From assembly GCF_003148885.1 (NCBI RefSeq), contig NZ_QGHD01000017.1, positions 1-51,226 on the forward strand: a stretch of 51,226 nucleotides of DNA, in the 5' to 3' direction. The stretch comes from Hallerella porci (lineage in GTDB: Bacteria > Fibrobacterota > Fibrobacteria > Fibrobacterales > Fibrobacteraceae). Position 1 is the first letter of the stretch. Every line of letters begins with the position of its first letter. Both the position numbers and the translations under genes were made by a program. Under the pieces are notes generated by a model. That model was not told the origin of the DNA and made no database searches. It saw nothing but the letters and a program-made list of their open reading frames with translations. This document shows positions 42,263 through 50,528 of the stretch, piece by piece.

Positions 42263-43738
42263 TTACGCCATTCCCGAACTAGCTTGTAAAATTGCCGCTT
42301 CGTATTGTTGCAATTCCTTGCTAAATTCGCCGAGAGCTTTGTAACGCTTGAGAATTAAATTCATAAAATCTTTGTAGGCGTTCATCGAAATAAACGGGTC
42401 ATTTTGAAATTCGGAATATTTCTGATAAAGTGCTTTGAGATTTTTAATGCATTGCAAAGTCTGCGTGATGGTTTTAAAAAGTTCATCGTGCGCTTGCTTT
42501 AATCCCGCTTGATTTTGCGCGATAATTTCGGGATCATTTGTCTGCAAAATTTCGGTCGGGAGTTTCGCATAATCTTCGTAAACTGTATTCGCATTGACCG
42601 TTTGATTATTTGCCATTAAACTCGATGCGCGCATGCCGTTGCGCTTTGCCTTGGAGTCGATGGAAATTTTACAAATATCGCCGCCCATATAATTGCACTT
42701 CGCACGCGGTTCTTCTTTGTGCATCGCATTCAACGGATAAAAATCTTCGTGTGTGCCGATGCGTGAAACGGGAGCGAAAAGTGTAATCGGTTCATTGAAA
42801 ACGGTGATGGTATAACTGATAAATTCTTCGCCGTCAAAGGAAACGGTTTTGTAGCGGTTCCCGTTGGAGTTTCGGAAATGTTCCGCTTGATTTAACAAAT
42901 ATTGCGTGGACTTTTTGAGCTCTTCGGGATCGGGCGAATAATCGTTCAAGAACGCATGCATGCCATCGCTAAAACCTTTGCGAATCGCTTCGTTCGAAAT
43001 GCGCTTTCCCCAAAGGTCTTCGGCGAGGAAGAGAAAATCGGTAATGCTCGTTTCTTTGCGTTCGGCGAAAAAGGCTTGCATCCGAGCCATCTTTGCAAGT
43101 CCGCGCCACCGTTCTGCAGAAATATAAACGTTGCTTTTTTCGCATTCGGCAGCAATCGCTTTCAAAAGGGTTAAACTATCGTGCGAGATGATAATTTTTT
43201 CAATCGCTTTTTCCCAAACTTGCATTTCGTTTTGTGAAATTTTCAGATGATCCGAAACGGTAAATTGTTGCGGGTCACCAGCATCCGAAAGAAGTTTTTC
43301 GAGCGCATTCGGCGAAACGGAATCGGGAAGAGTCAAAACCAAATGAATGCTATCCGCCAATTTTGCTTCGGAGAGAGAAGCATCGGGGCGTCCGCGTCCC
43401 AAAAGAATTAAACGGCTGGCGAGATGCTCGCTTAAAATTGCTGTAATCGCACTTGTCATCGGCGGAAAGCCGCTATCAAAGCTGGAAAAAACGGCGACAT
43501 CGATAGGATCTTTCGGCAGCGTAAAATTGCGCACGCCAAAAGTTTGCACTTGCAAACCAGAAAATCCTGCGAGAAGGTGATGCAGCACAGCTTGCTTTCC
43601 CGAGCCCGCGCGACCATATAAATAAGTCGGCAGCCCAGTTAAAAAAGCGAGAAACGCTAAGCGTAAAATACTTTCACGTTCAATCAAACCGCGGTCAAGT
43701 TCCGCGAGTAATTTTTGCATTCTTTCGGCGAGAGTCAT
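42263..43738 (-). CDS. RavA/MoxR-like AAA+ protein with altered Walker B
   Basis: The 491-aa protein aligns with RavA-type AAA+ ATPases: ESILRLAFLAFLTGLPTYLY, then Walker A GRAGSGKQ (42-49). The segment that should hold Walker B reads VAVFSSFDSG (81-90) ahead of TSAITAILSE, where MoxR/RavA proteins have a FLDE stretch. Asp-Glu is replaced by Ser-Ser, so ATP hydrolysis is doubtful. The C-terminal half has a beta-rich domain (YKTVSFDGEEFISYTITVF) and a helical tail. RavA partners with a VWA protein (ViaA) that is not in this window. ATG at 43738 with AAGGA is chosen over TTG 43762. The role is unknown; chaperone-like remodelling is the family theme. Confidence 0.72.
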   Translation of the reverse strand: MTLAERMQKLLAELDRGLIERESILRLAFLAFLTGLPTYLYGRAGSGKQAVLHHLLAGFSGLQVQTFGVRNFTLPKDPIDVAVFSSFDSGFPPMTSAITAILSEHLASRLILLGRGRPDASLSEAKLADSIHLVLTLPDSVSPNALEKLLSDAGDPQQFTVSDHLKISQNEMQVWEKAIEKIIISHDSLTLLKAIAAECEKSNVYISAERWRGLAKMARMQAFFAERKETSITDFLFLAEDLWGKRISNEAIRKGFSDGMHAFLNDYSPDPEELKKSTQYLLNQAEHFRNSNGNRYKTVSFDGEEFISYTITVFNEPITLFAPVSRIGTHEDFYPLNAMHKEEPRAKCNYMGGDICKISIDSKAKRNGMRASSLMANNQTVNANTVYEDYAKLPTEILQTNDPEIIAQNQAGLKQAHDELFKTITQTLQCIKNLKALYQKYSEFQNDPFISMNAYKDFMNLILKRYKALGEFSKELQQYEAAILQASSGMA

Positions 43739-43801
43739 CGGGAATCCTTTTTTTTCGTCCAAGCCCTACTCAAAATATAACCGATTTTCTAAAATGATTG
43801 C

Positions 43802-44785
43802 ATGATGGATGCAATTCTTTTTGTGCAATTAGGCTCTCCCGCCGACGAAACTCCTGCAAGTGTGGAAAAATATTTGCTCGAATTTTTAGGCGATCCGCAC
43901 ACATTAGGAAATCCACCGTTTTTTTGGAATTGGCTATTGCGTCATATCATCGCTCCGAAACGCGCTCCGAAAAGCGCGCTCAAGTATGCAGAAATGGTCA
44001 AATGCGCGGGCTTAGGGAAAATGCCTCTCGTCTATTACACAGAAAAATTTTCTGCAGAAGTCGGGAAAATTTTAGCGGAAAAATATCCGCAAATTATGGT
44101 GCGTCACGCTTTTGAATTTGGCACAACGCCGACGATTTCCGATGCCTTAAAAGAATTTGCCATTGCCAAGAAAACGCAGATTTACGTCGTTCCGCTTTTT
44201 CCGCAGAGATCGCTCGTGACGACGGTTGCTGTCCGCGATTTAGTTTCGCAAGCTGCAAAAAATTTCCCGCAACTTTCCCTGCAATTTATCGAAGGATTTT
44301 CGCAAAATTTAATTTGGCAAAATGCAATTTTGCAAAGTGTTTTTGCCAATTGGAATCAAAAATCTGCCATCGTATTTTCGTTTCACGGAACGCCGAGCGC
44401 ATGGGCGAAAAATGGCGATCCTTACAGTCGCGATTGCGCCGACGCCTTTGAATATTTTCAAAAAAAAATTATCGAAAAATTTCCGCACGCAGAAATTTTC
44501 TGTTCGTATCAAAGTCGATTCGGACACGGGAAATGGCTCGGGCCATTTACGTCTTCGGTTCTCCAAGAATTAGCGCAAAAACGCAAATCGGTTCTGCTCG
44601 TTTGTCCGTCTTTTACCGCGGACAATTTGGAAACTCTTTACGAAGTTGATGTTGAATTGCGAAATGAATTTATTCGTGCGGGCGGAAGTGAATTTTTCCG
44701 CGTTCCGTGCTTGAACGATAACGCAGACTGGGCTTCGCATTTTGCAAACGAAATCATTCGCATTGGCGAGGAAAATTTGCCATGA
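43802..44785 (+). CDS. hemH: Ferrochelatase
   Basis: HemH inserts iron into protoporphyrin IX (or coproporphyrin III) to make haem. The 327-aa length is typical. Family motifs: FVQLGSPADETPASVEKYL, LGKMPLVYYTEKF, VVPLFPQRS, the metal-binding His195 in FSFHGTP and Glu277 in SFTADNLETLYEVD. YSRDC and YQSRFGHGKWLGP are also typical. There is no SD; TAAAATGA lies 4 bases before the ATG (43790-43797). The stop overlaps the Omp85-like gene by 4 bases. No other haem genes are near. Confidence 0.96.
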   Translation: MMDAILFVQLGSPADETPASVEKYLLEFLGDPHTLGNPPFFWNWLLRHIIAPKRAPKSALKYAEMVKCAGLGKMPLVYYTEKFSAEVGKILAEKYPQIMVRHAFEFGTTPTISDALKEFAIAKKTQIYVVPLFPQRSLVTTVAVRDLVSQAAKNFPQLSLQFIEGFSQNLIWQNAILQSVFANWNQKSAIVFSFHGTPSAWAKNGDPYSRDCADAFEYFQKKIIEKFPHAEIFCSYQSRFGHGKWLGPFTSSVLQELAQKRKSVLLVCPSFTADNLETLYEVDVELRNEFIRAGGSEFFRVPCLNDNADWASHFANEIIRIGEENLP

Positions 44786-45891
44786 AAATTTCCCTCGGAA
44801 TTTTTGCGTTTTCATTTTCCATTTCCTTTGCCACAGAAATCGCAGAATTGAAAACTTCGGAAAATTTGCCGACTGAGCCCGCGGACTCTGTACATTTTCA
44901 GCGATTTGCAGCGCTTCCCGTTTTAGGCTACGCCGAAGAAACAAAACTGAAATACGGCGCAATGCTTCTCTTTTTTACCAAGCCGAATGCGCCCGGAGAA
45001 AATGCGACATCGTTTGATTTCGCGGTGATGGGAACGACGAAAGGACAACTCGAAGTTGATGTTTCGCCGGATTTGTATTTGCTAAATGGTTTAATTCATT
45101 CCGACATTTCCTTTGTGTATTGGAATTGGCGTGCGAAATATTACGGCGTAGGCAATTCTCCCGACGATGATATTTACATGCGTTACGATATGGATTTGTT
45201 TAAGCTCAGCGTTCCTGTGGATGTTTCCATTTTCCCGACGCGGCTTGCGAATGCACTCCGAATGGGTCCGTATTTTTATTTTGAAAAAAATACCGCGTCC
45301 TTTTCTCACGGCGACGTTTCTTCTCCCGAAAGAACGGGTGGCATTCGCTCGGGAATCGGTTATCAGTTAACTCTAGATTTACGCGATAATGTCAACTGGC
45401 CTATCAACGGAATTTTTGGACAAATTCGCCAAGTCTTTTATTCCAAAGCATTCGGCGGCGATTATAATTTTTTCATGCAGTCATTTGATTTGCGGACTTA
45501 TTCGTATCTCTTCTGGGGAACGTCTGTTGCACTCGGCGCAATTTACGAAGTTGAAAAAGGCGACGCTCCTTTTGATATGCTCCCGACTTTAGATGGCATT
45601 AAACGTTTCCGTGGCGTAGAACGCGGAAAATTTCTCGACAAACAATCGATTTCTACACAAGTTGAATTTCGCAAACATCTTTTTTGGCGGCTTGCAGGCA
45701 CTATCTTTTTCGAAGCGGGAAAAGTCGGTCCTTACTTTTCAGAACTTGCCCGCAATCGCTGGCATTACGCGCCGGGCTTTGGCGGAAGACTTCTTCTCAA
45801 TAAAGCGGAGAAGACTTATGTCCGCGGCGATCTTTCTCTCGTCGACGGAAAAAATTTGGGCATGACCATTTATATCCGCGAAGCATTTTAG
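44782..45891 (+). CDS. Omp85-family-like outer-membrane beta-barrel
   Basis: This 369-aa protein has a signal peptide (about 1-17) and about sixteen amphipathic strands ending in the aromatic C-terminus IREAF, as recognised by the BAM machinery. The later part matches the surface antigen/BamA barrel: LTLDLRDNVNWPINGIFGQI, then FRGVERGKFLDKQSISTQVE, the lid-loop-like FRG motif. It lacks POTRA domains, so it is a barrel-only Omp85 relative (patatin-barrel or TamA-like type), of unknown cargo. SD GAGG 10 bases before the ATG. It overlaps hemH by 4 bases; a haem- or iron-linked role is only a suggestion from that. Confidence 0.82.
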   Translation: MKISLGIFAFSFSISFATEIAELKTSENLPTEPADSVHFQRFAALPVLGYAEETKLKYGAMLLFFTKPNAPGENATSFDFAVMGTTKGQLEVDVSPDLYLLNGLIHSDISFVYWNWRAKYYGVGNSPDDDIYMRYDMDLFKLSVPVDVSIFPTRLANALRMGPYFYFEKNTASFSHGDVSSPERTGGIRSGIGYQLTLDLRDNVNWPINGIFGQIRQVFYSKAFGGDYNFFMQSFDLRTYSYLFWGTSVALGAIYEVEKGDAPFDMLPTLDGIKRFRGVERGKFLDKQSISTQVEFRKHLFWRLAGTIFFEAGKVGPYFSELARNRWHYAPGFGGRLLLNKAEKTYVRGDLSLVDGKNLGMTIYIREAF

Positions 45892-45901
45892 AACGATTTA
45901 A

Positions 45902-45930
45902 AATAAAAAGAGCCTCGAAAAATTGAGGCT
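45902..45930 (-). terminator. Terminator after nuoA
   Basis: AGCCTC and GAGGCT (45911-45930) form a 6-bp stem. Leftward it is followed by CTTTTTATTT. It sits between convergent genes. Confidence 0.78.
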
Positions 45931-45950
45931 TCAAAAATCTTCGGAAAAAT

Positions 45951-46343
45951 TTAATCCGACAATTTATTCCAATCCAAGATGCCTTTCTTGTAAAGGTAAA
46001 GGTAACCGCTTTCCAAAATCACGAGGAAGCCGAGCAGCACAAAGAGAAGGCTCCACGGACTCGAAAGGAAGACGACTGCTAACGGGTAAAGGAATGCGAC
46101 TTCAATGTCAAAGACGAGGAAGAGCATCGCAACCATGTAATATTTAATCGGATAACGCTCGTTCGCAGTTCCCGCTACATGAGCCAAACCGCATTCGTAA
46201 GCCGTGCTTTTAATCAGCACTTTTTTGATTTTTCCCGGATGTAAAAACCAGTTTGCCAAAAGCAAAGCCAAAGGAACGACAACCGCCAGAATGAGGAGAA
46301 TTGTCATCGCAAAAGTCGTATCAAAAATTTGAACGTTACTCAT
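45951..46343 (-). CDS. nuoA: NADH-quinone oxidoreductase subunit A
   Basis: NuoA is a three-helix membrane subunit of respiratory complex I, next to the quinone pocket. The 130-aa product has the family motifs YECG (in STAYECGL), IKYYMVAMLFLVFDIEV and YLYLYKKGILDW at the C-terminus. The loop with Glu-Cys is the A-loop that moves in catalysis. It is isolated here: upstream lies the rhomboid-like gene and downstream the convergent Omp85-like gene, with no nuoB-N in the window. AGAG near the ATG is a weak SD. It may be cotranscribed with the upstream gene, which ends 17 bases away. Confidence 0.95.
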   Translation of the reverse strand: MSNVQIFDTTFAMTILLILAVVVPLALLLANWFLHPGKIKKVLIKSTAYECGLAHVAGTANERYPIKYYMVAMLFLVFDIEVAFLYPLAVVFLSSPWSLLFVLLGFLVILESGYLYLYKKGILDWNKLSD

Positions 46344-46360
46344 AGTGCTCTCTAAAATAG

Positions 46361-47770
46361 TTATTTCCCGAGAAGTTTGTGCACTTCATTTGCCAAAATA
46401 TCGGTGGAATCGAGTTGCAAAACTTCTTCCAATTCGGATTTGGCTTTTTCTTCGTCCAAGTGCATCCGGAGTCGCAGATCGCCCGCATAAAAAAGCCCGC
46501 GTCGCCGAATTTTCGGATCTTTTTCGACAGAAACGCCTTTTTCAAATAAATTGACCGCGATTTGCGAAAGTCCTTTTTTCTCGGCTTCGCTTCCCCAAGC
46601 CATCCATTGAATTCCCGGAATCGTAAAGAAGAAATGCGGATAAAGCATCGCGTCGGCGACTTTTTCAATCGTCTCGGCATCGAGAGGATTTTCGCGGAAA
46701 AGTTGACCGAATTTTTGCGCAAAAATTTGACTAGCGTGATCGTATTCCGCTTTGTTCGCCAAATCGATTGCGTCTTTTAATTCATTGCGGAGCACTTTCC
46801 GCGGATCTACTTTGACAACGGATTCTTCAGCCTTCGAATTTTTCTTGTTCGATTTTTTATGCAAGTCGATAATCTTTGGCACTTTCTTTCCGAGAAGCGC
46901 GCCGAGCGCAAAGAAAGGAATTTCTAAAATCGAAACCCAGCCGTAAAGATCGGGATTCGCATTCCAGTTGACGAAAACGTCTAAGGCGAGAATGAAAATG
47001 GCGATAAACGAAGCCGCTTTTGGCACTTCGCGTTTCGGACCGAACGCAGCCATTCCAAGCAAAAGCGCAATCGAAAGGCTCATGCCGGTGAACGGCGTTT
47101 CTGCATAACGCACAAAGTAAGTGAGCGAAAGAGTTCCCGCAAAAATAAATCCCGAAAAGAAAATTCCTACGACGAAAAAGAGAAGAGTTTGAGCATAGCC
47201 CCAACGCTTTTCGAGCATTTTCATCGCAAATAAAAATGCCAAAGCAAAAAGAAGAAACGAGGCAACGCCTGGGAATAAAAACCAACTTGTAAAAAGCGCA
47301 GCAACGCTTGATGTCTCGGGAATATAAACCAACTGATAAAAGGCGATGTCTTTGGTGTAGCCGTGAATGTAACGCTTCAATTCTTTTTGGTAGAGATTTT
47401 CGTCCGGAGCAATTTCATTTGCTGCGTAGGATTTTTTGCCCGCGCGTTCCCACCATTCGCGAAATTCTTCTTTCATTTGCGCAATGCGTTTTTCTGGAAT
47501 TAACGTCGGATTATTCGCCTCAAATTTTTTCATATAATCGGCGAGCTCTTCTTGGTAAATTTTCTCGGTCGGTTCTACGCCGACTTTGCGGAAATTTTCT
47601 GCGCCTTCGGTTTCCCAAAATTGGTTAAACGCTTTTTCGGCTTTTTCATGACGGCTGTTTTCTGCCATCACCGGACCATATTGAATTTTCAAATTCAATG
47701 CGCCAAGCGCGAGCACCAAAAGAATGCAAAGCGCAAAGGGCGATTTGCAAAAAGCAAAAATGCGATTCAT
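46361..47770 (-). CDS. Rhomboid-like membrane protein with helical repeats, probably inactive
   Basis: This 469-aa protein has an N-terminal helix, a hydrophilic loop (about 35-150) with two similar segments (FWETEGAENFRKVGVEP and WWERAGKKSYAANEIAP), six membrane helices (about 155-300) and a cytoplasmic tail with TPR-like helices (about 330-469). The membrane part resembles rhomboids: FTSWFLFPGVASFLLFA, LEKRWG, then TGMSLS at 228-233 in place of the GxSG site. The matching His of the dyad is missing, so protease activity is unlikely. ATG at 47770 with GAGG is chosen over the longer frame. A role in membrane-protein handling is inference. The kinase gene ends 20 bases upstream. Confidence 0.72.
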   Translation of the reverse strand: MNRIFAFCKSPFALCILLVLALGALNLKIQYGPVMAENSRHEKAEKAFNQFWETEGAENFRKVGVEPTEKIYQEELADYMKKFEANNPTLIPEKRIAQMKEEFREWWERAGKKSYAANEIAPDENLYQKELKRYIHGYTKDIAFYQLVYIPETSSVAALFTSWFLFPGVASFLLFALAFLFAMKMLEKRWGYAQTLLFFVVGIFFSGFIFAGTLSLTYFVRYAETPFTGMSLSIALLLGMAAFGPKREVPKAASFIAIFILALDVFVNWNANPDLYGWVSILEIPFFALGALLGKKVPKIIDLHKKSNKKNSKAEESVVKVDPRKVLRNELKDAIDLANKAEYDHASQIFAQKFGQLFRENPLDAETIEKVADAMLYPHFFFTIPGIQWMAWGSEAEKKGLSQIAVNLFEKGVSVEKDPKIRRRGLFYAGDLRLRMHLDEEKAKSELEEVLQLDSTDILANEVHKLLGK

Positions 47771-47790
47771 GAAAACCTCGAAGGTGAAAA

Positions 47791-48900
47791 TTATTGTCTT
47801 TTTTCGCCGCGATATTCCCGCAGCTGATTCCATAAAAAGTCTGTATTCACATCGCGGTAGCCGAGTGCGTTTACTCGTTCGCGAAGTTTATGCGCAATGT
47901 TGAACAAATTTTCGCTTTTTTGCATTCGTTCAATGCTATCAAAAGTCGTCAGTTGATCGATCCAATCGTGGATTTCGGGAAAGCGTTTATCTTCAAAAAC
48001 ATTTTCGCGTCCCGTCCGCACATATTCTAAGTAGCGTTCTGTAATGCGGAAATTATCTTCGGCAAAAATTTCGCCCGCTTTGGGGAGAAGACTTTTGCCG
48101 GTCAAATATTCGTGCATAATCACGCCAAAGCTAAAATAGTCCACCGAGTACGAAAGATTTTCTCCCATTACCGCTTGTTCGGGAGCGCTATAAACCGGAG
48201 TCATTTGTCCGCCGTATTCCGTAATGCTTTCGCGGAGTTTTGCTTGGGCATAACCAAAATCGCAAATCAAAATTTTGTGATTATTGATGTGCGTCGGATC
48301 TTGGCAAAGCAAAAGATTTTTCGGTTTTAAATCTTTGTGGACGATTTGATAATAATGTAACTGGCTAATGGTGTTTGCCAAATAAGCGATTTGTGCGATG
48401 CGACTAATGCGTTCGCCCGTTGTCAAATCCGTGTGAAACATTTTATCGAGCGAGCAGCCTTTAATCAGTTCCATCTTTAAATAGGGAAGTCTGCCGGCAA
48501 CGCCTCCGCCTAAACTTTGCACCACACCTTCGATATTTGTAGCCCGAATCAAATTGTTAATGCGAATTTCATCTTCGAAAGAACTGATAATCATGTTCAA
48601 ACGATGCAATCGATTCGGACCTGGAGAAACAAAGTATTTGCAGAATTTGACAACGATATGCCGTTCTCCATGACGACTTGAATCGCCGGGACGTTCAATC
48701 CAATAATTCGCGCGGAAAAGGTCATTGGTTCCGTCTTGAGTCAAACGGTCTTGCAGTTGAATGCGTTCTACCGCTCCGCTGTGTAAATATACCGGATTAT
48801 GATCCAGCCACCATTGATAATCGTCCATCGTGTAATGCGCTCGAACGGCGAGATTCCGCGACAGACGATCAAATAATTCTGCAAAACGATTCTTAATCAC
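47791..48900 (-). CDS. Hanks-type serine/threonine protein kinase
   Basis: This 369-aa soluble kinase is without a membrane helix or sensor domain. The ATP-binding lysine is Lys85 (HIVVKFCK), the catalytic loop HKDLKPKN gives Asp190, the metal-binding DFG is at 214-216 (ICDFGYAQ) and the P+1 region reads YSAPEQ. The Gly-rich loop is weak. Lys replaces Arg in HRD, so it is a non-RD kinase that may not need activation-loop phosphorylation. GTG at 48900 is the assumed start; no SD is visible and TAAATTAC lies 5 bases upstream. ATG at residue 25 is the alternative. It sits between the LOG gene and the rhomboid-like gene. Targets are unknown. Confidence 0.87.
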   Translation of the reverse strand: MIKNRFAELFDRLSRNLAVRAHYTMDDYQWWLDHNPVYLHSGAVERIQLQDRLTQDGTNDLFRANYWIERPGDSSRHGERHIVVKFCKYFVSPGPNRLHRLNMIISSFEDEIRINNLIRATNIEGVVQSLGGGVAGRLPYLKMELIKGCSLDKMFHTDLTTGERISRIAQIAYLANTISQLHYYQIVHKDLKPKNLLLCQDPTHINNHKILICDFGYAQAKLRESITEYGGQMTPVYSAPEQAVMGENLSYSVDYFSFGVIMHEYLTGKSLLPKAGEIFAEDNFRITERYLEYVRTGRENVFEDKRFPEIHDWIDQLTTFDSIERMQKSENLFNIAHKLRERVNALGYRDVNTDFLWNQLREYRGEKRQ

Positions 48901-48914
48901 AAAAAGTAATTTAG

Positions 48915-49742
48915 CTATTTCAGCATTCCGAAACTGTGAACTCCCGTTGCCGACGGTGTTTTGGAATACTTTTCCAAAGTCTGAGTGACATAAGCGTAAG
49001 CGTCGCCGATGTCGCTTGTCATGTGGAAAATTTTCAAATCGTCAGCGTTGATCATTCCGGTTTCCACCAGATAATCCCAGTTCACCAAATTCTTCCAATA
49101 TTCTTCGCCAAAAAGAACAATGGGAATTTGCTCGTGCAATTTGTGCGTTTGAATCAAAGTTAACGCTTCAAATAATTCATCGAGAGTTCCAAATCCGCCG
49201 GGGAACGCAATCAATGCGCGCGCCTTAAAGAGGAACCAGAACTTGCGAATAAAGAAGTAACGGAACTGCAAATTCAAATTTGAATCGATATAAGGATTCG
49301 GGTGCTGTTCAAAAGGCAATTTAATATTAAAGCCAATCGATTGCATCTTAGCTTCGTGAGCGCCGCGGTTTCCGGCTTCCATAATGCCAGGACCTCCGCC
49401 GGTGCAAAGCGCATAATGCCAATCTTTATGCTTTTTGCTCCAATTTCCAAAAAGCTTTGCCAAATCTCTAGCCGCATCGTAGGATTCTGCGACTTTCGCT
49501 AAATGATTTAACCGCTTAATTTCTTTCGGATCTTTTGCCTCTTTGAGTTTTTTCTTCACATCGCGAGTGCCAAGAGTTCGCGCAGAACCGAACATCACGA
49601 TGGTATTTTTAATGCCCGCTTCATCGAGTACAACACCGGGGGCACGAAATTCCGAGAGAATTCTTACTTGACGCCCAGCATCGCTTTCGAGAAACTGCTG
49701 ATTTTGGTAAGCTAAAACGGGTTCTTGTTTTTTGGAAGCCAT
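48915..49742 (-). CDS. LOG-family nucleotide phosphoribohydrolase
   Basis: This 275-aa protein of the LOG (lysine-decarboxylase-like, TIGR00730) family cleaves nucleoside 5'-monophosphates to base and ribose 5-phosphate; in plants and some bacteria this activates cytokinins. The motifs are GGGPGIMEAGNRGA (115-128) and PGGFGTLDE (181-189), with the catalytic Glu-Arg pair in the helix before them. In bacteria the substrate is often AMP or another nucleotide. ATG at 49742 has AAGGAG 6 bases upstream; the longer frame from 49814 is rejected. It stops 14 bases before the kinase start. Confidence 0.9.
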   Translation of the reverse strand: MASKKQEPVLAYQNQQFLESDAGRQVRILSEFRAPGVVLDEAGIKNTIVMFGSARTLGTRDVKKKLKEAKDPKEIKRLNHLAKVAESYDAARDLAKLFGNWSKKHKDWHYALCTGGGPGIMEAGNRGAHEAKMQSIGFNIKLPFEQHPNPYIDSNLNLQFRYFFIRKFWFLFKARALIAFPGGFGTLDELFEALTLIQTHKLHEQIPIVLFGEEYWKNLVNWDYLVETGMINADDLKIFHMTSDIGDAYAYVTQTLEKYSKTPSATGVHSFGMLK

Positions 49743-49862
49743 AAGAAACTCCTTGTTAGTATTCAAAATCAAAATACACCAAAAAACGCCCCGCGGCGCA
49801 GAAATTTCATCCAATTCGGAATTTTATCCCATTTATTTTGTGCGAAAGTTTATATTTAAGCT

Positions 49863-50075
49863 ATGCTAGTAAAAATTTGGACTGATTCATTTATCATTAC
49901 GGGCGAAATCGATACAATGCGCGACGAACGCTTAACCGATTATGTCCGCGAAAATAAAGAGTTTATCGCAGTCACGCAAGTGAATGTCACCGACCGCGCG
50001 GGCAAAGATCTTTTCCGCACGCATTTTTTAAATGTGAGCACAAGTCACATCGAAATTATTTTACCCGCAGAATAA
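49863..50075 (+). CDS. Small conserved-looking protein, 70 aa
   Basis: This 70-aa soluble protein is almost all beta strand: MLVKIWTDSFIITGEIDTM, LTDYVRENKEFIAVTQVNVT, FLNVSTSHIEIILPAE. The shape is that of a small Sm-like or barrel domain with a charged loop in the middle, but I cannot name a family with certainty. There is no SD. TATATTTA (49851-49858) lies 4 bases upstream of the ATG, which suggests a leaderless transcript. Single gene, between the divergent LOG gene and the convergent thioesterase gene. Confidence 0.75.
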   Translation: MLVKIWTDSFIITGEIDTMRDERLTDYVRENKEFIAVTQVNVTDRAGKDLFRTHFLNVSTSHIEIILPAE

Positions 50076-50111
50076 TTTTTTTATTCGGCTTATCGCCACC
50101 GCAGCGGAAAG

Positions 50112-50528
50112 CTATTCGGGGAAGAATGTCTTTAAAACCGGTTCGGGAGCGCTCCGGCAAGGGCGATTATTCATCGTAAAAATGTGCATCGTTTTTCCGG
50201 TTGTGCGCAATTCGCCGCCGACAGTAACTTTATAAGTAAAACAAAAACGCAGCCGATCCACTTGGCTTAATTGCAAATGCACATCGACAATTTCGCCATA
50301 GCGGCAAGGCTTAATAAATTGCGTTTCGATGGAGAGCAGCGGACTATGATAACCTTCCGCTTCAAATTGCGAAAACGGAATGCCGTTTGCTCGGAAAATT
50401 TCGGTGCGCGCTTGCTCAAACCAAATCGCATAAACAGAATGATGCACGATTCCCATCGCATCGGTTTCGGCGTAACGCACTTCGATATGGGCTGTATATT
50501 CTACGGGGCTAATTTTGATCGGTTCCAT
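50112..50528 (-). CDS. 4HBT-family acyl-CoA thioesterase (YbgC/FadM type)
   Basis: This 138-aa hotdog-fold thioesterase hydrolyses acyl-CoA or acyl-ACP in the cytoplasm. The active-site segment is YAETDAMGIVHHSVYAIWFE, with Asp23 as the catalytic residue, and the helix ends at EQARTEIF. The second half has the IKPCRYGEIVDVHLQL strand and FCFTYKV as usual. The precise acyl chain cannot be read. There is no SD; TATTTTAT (50533-50540) lies 4 bases before the ATG. Its end faces the small gene at 49863. Confidence 0.9.
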   Translation of the reverse strand: MEPIKISPVEYTAHIEVRYAETDAMGIVHHSVYAIWFEQARTEIFRANGIPFSQFEAEGYHSPLLSIETQFIKPCRYGEIVDVHLQLSQVDRLRFCFTYKVTVGGELRTTGKTMHIFTMNNRPCRSAPEPVLKTFFPE

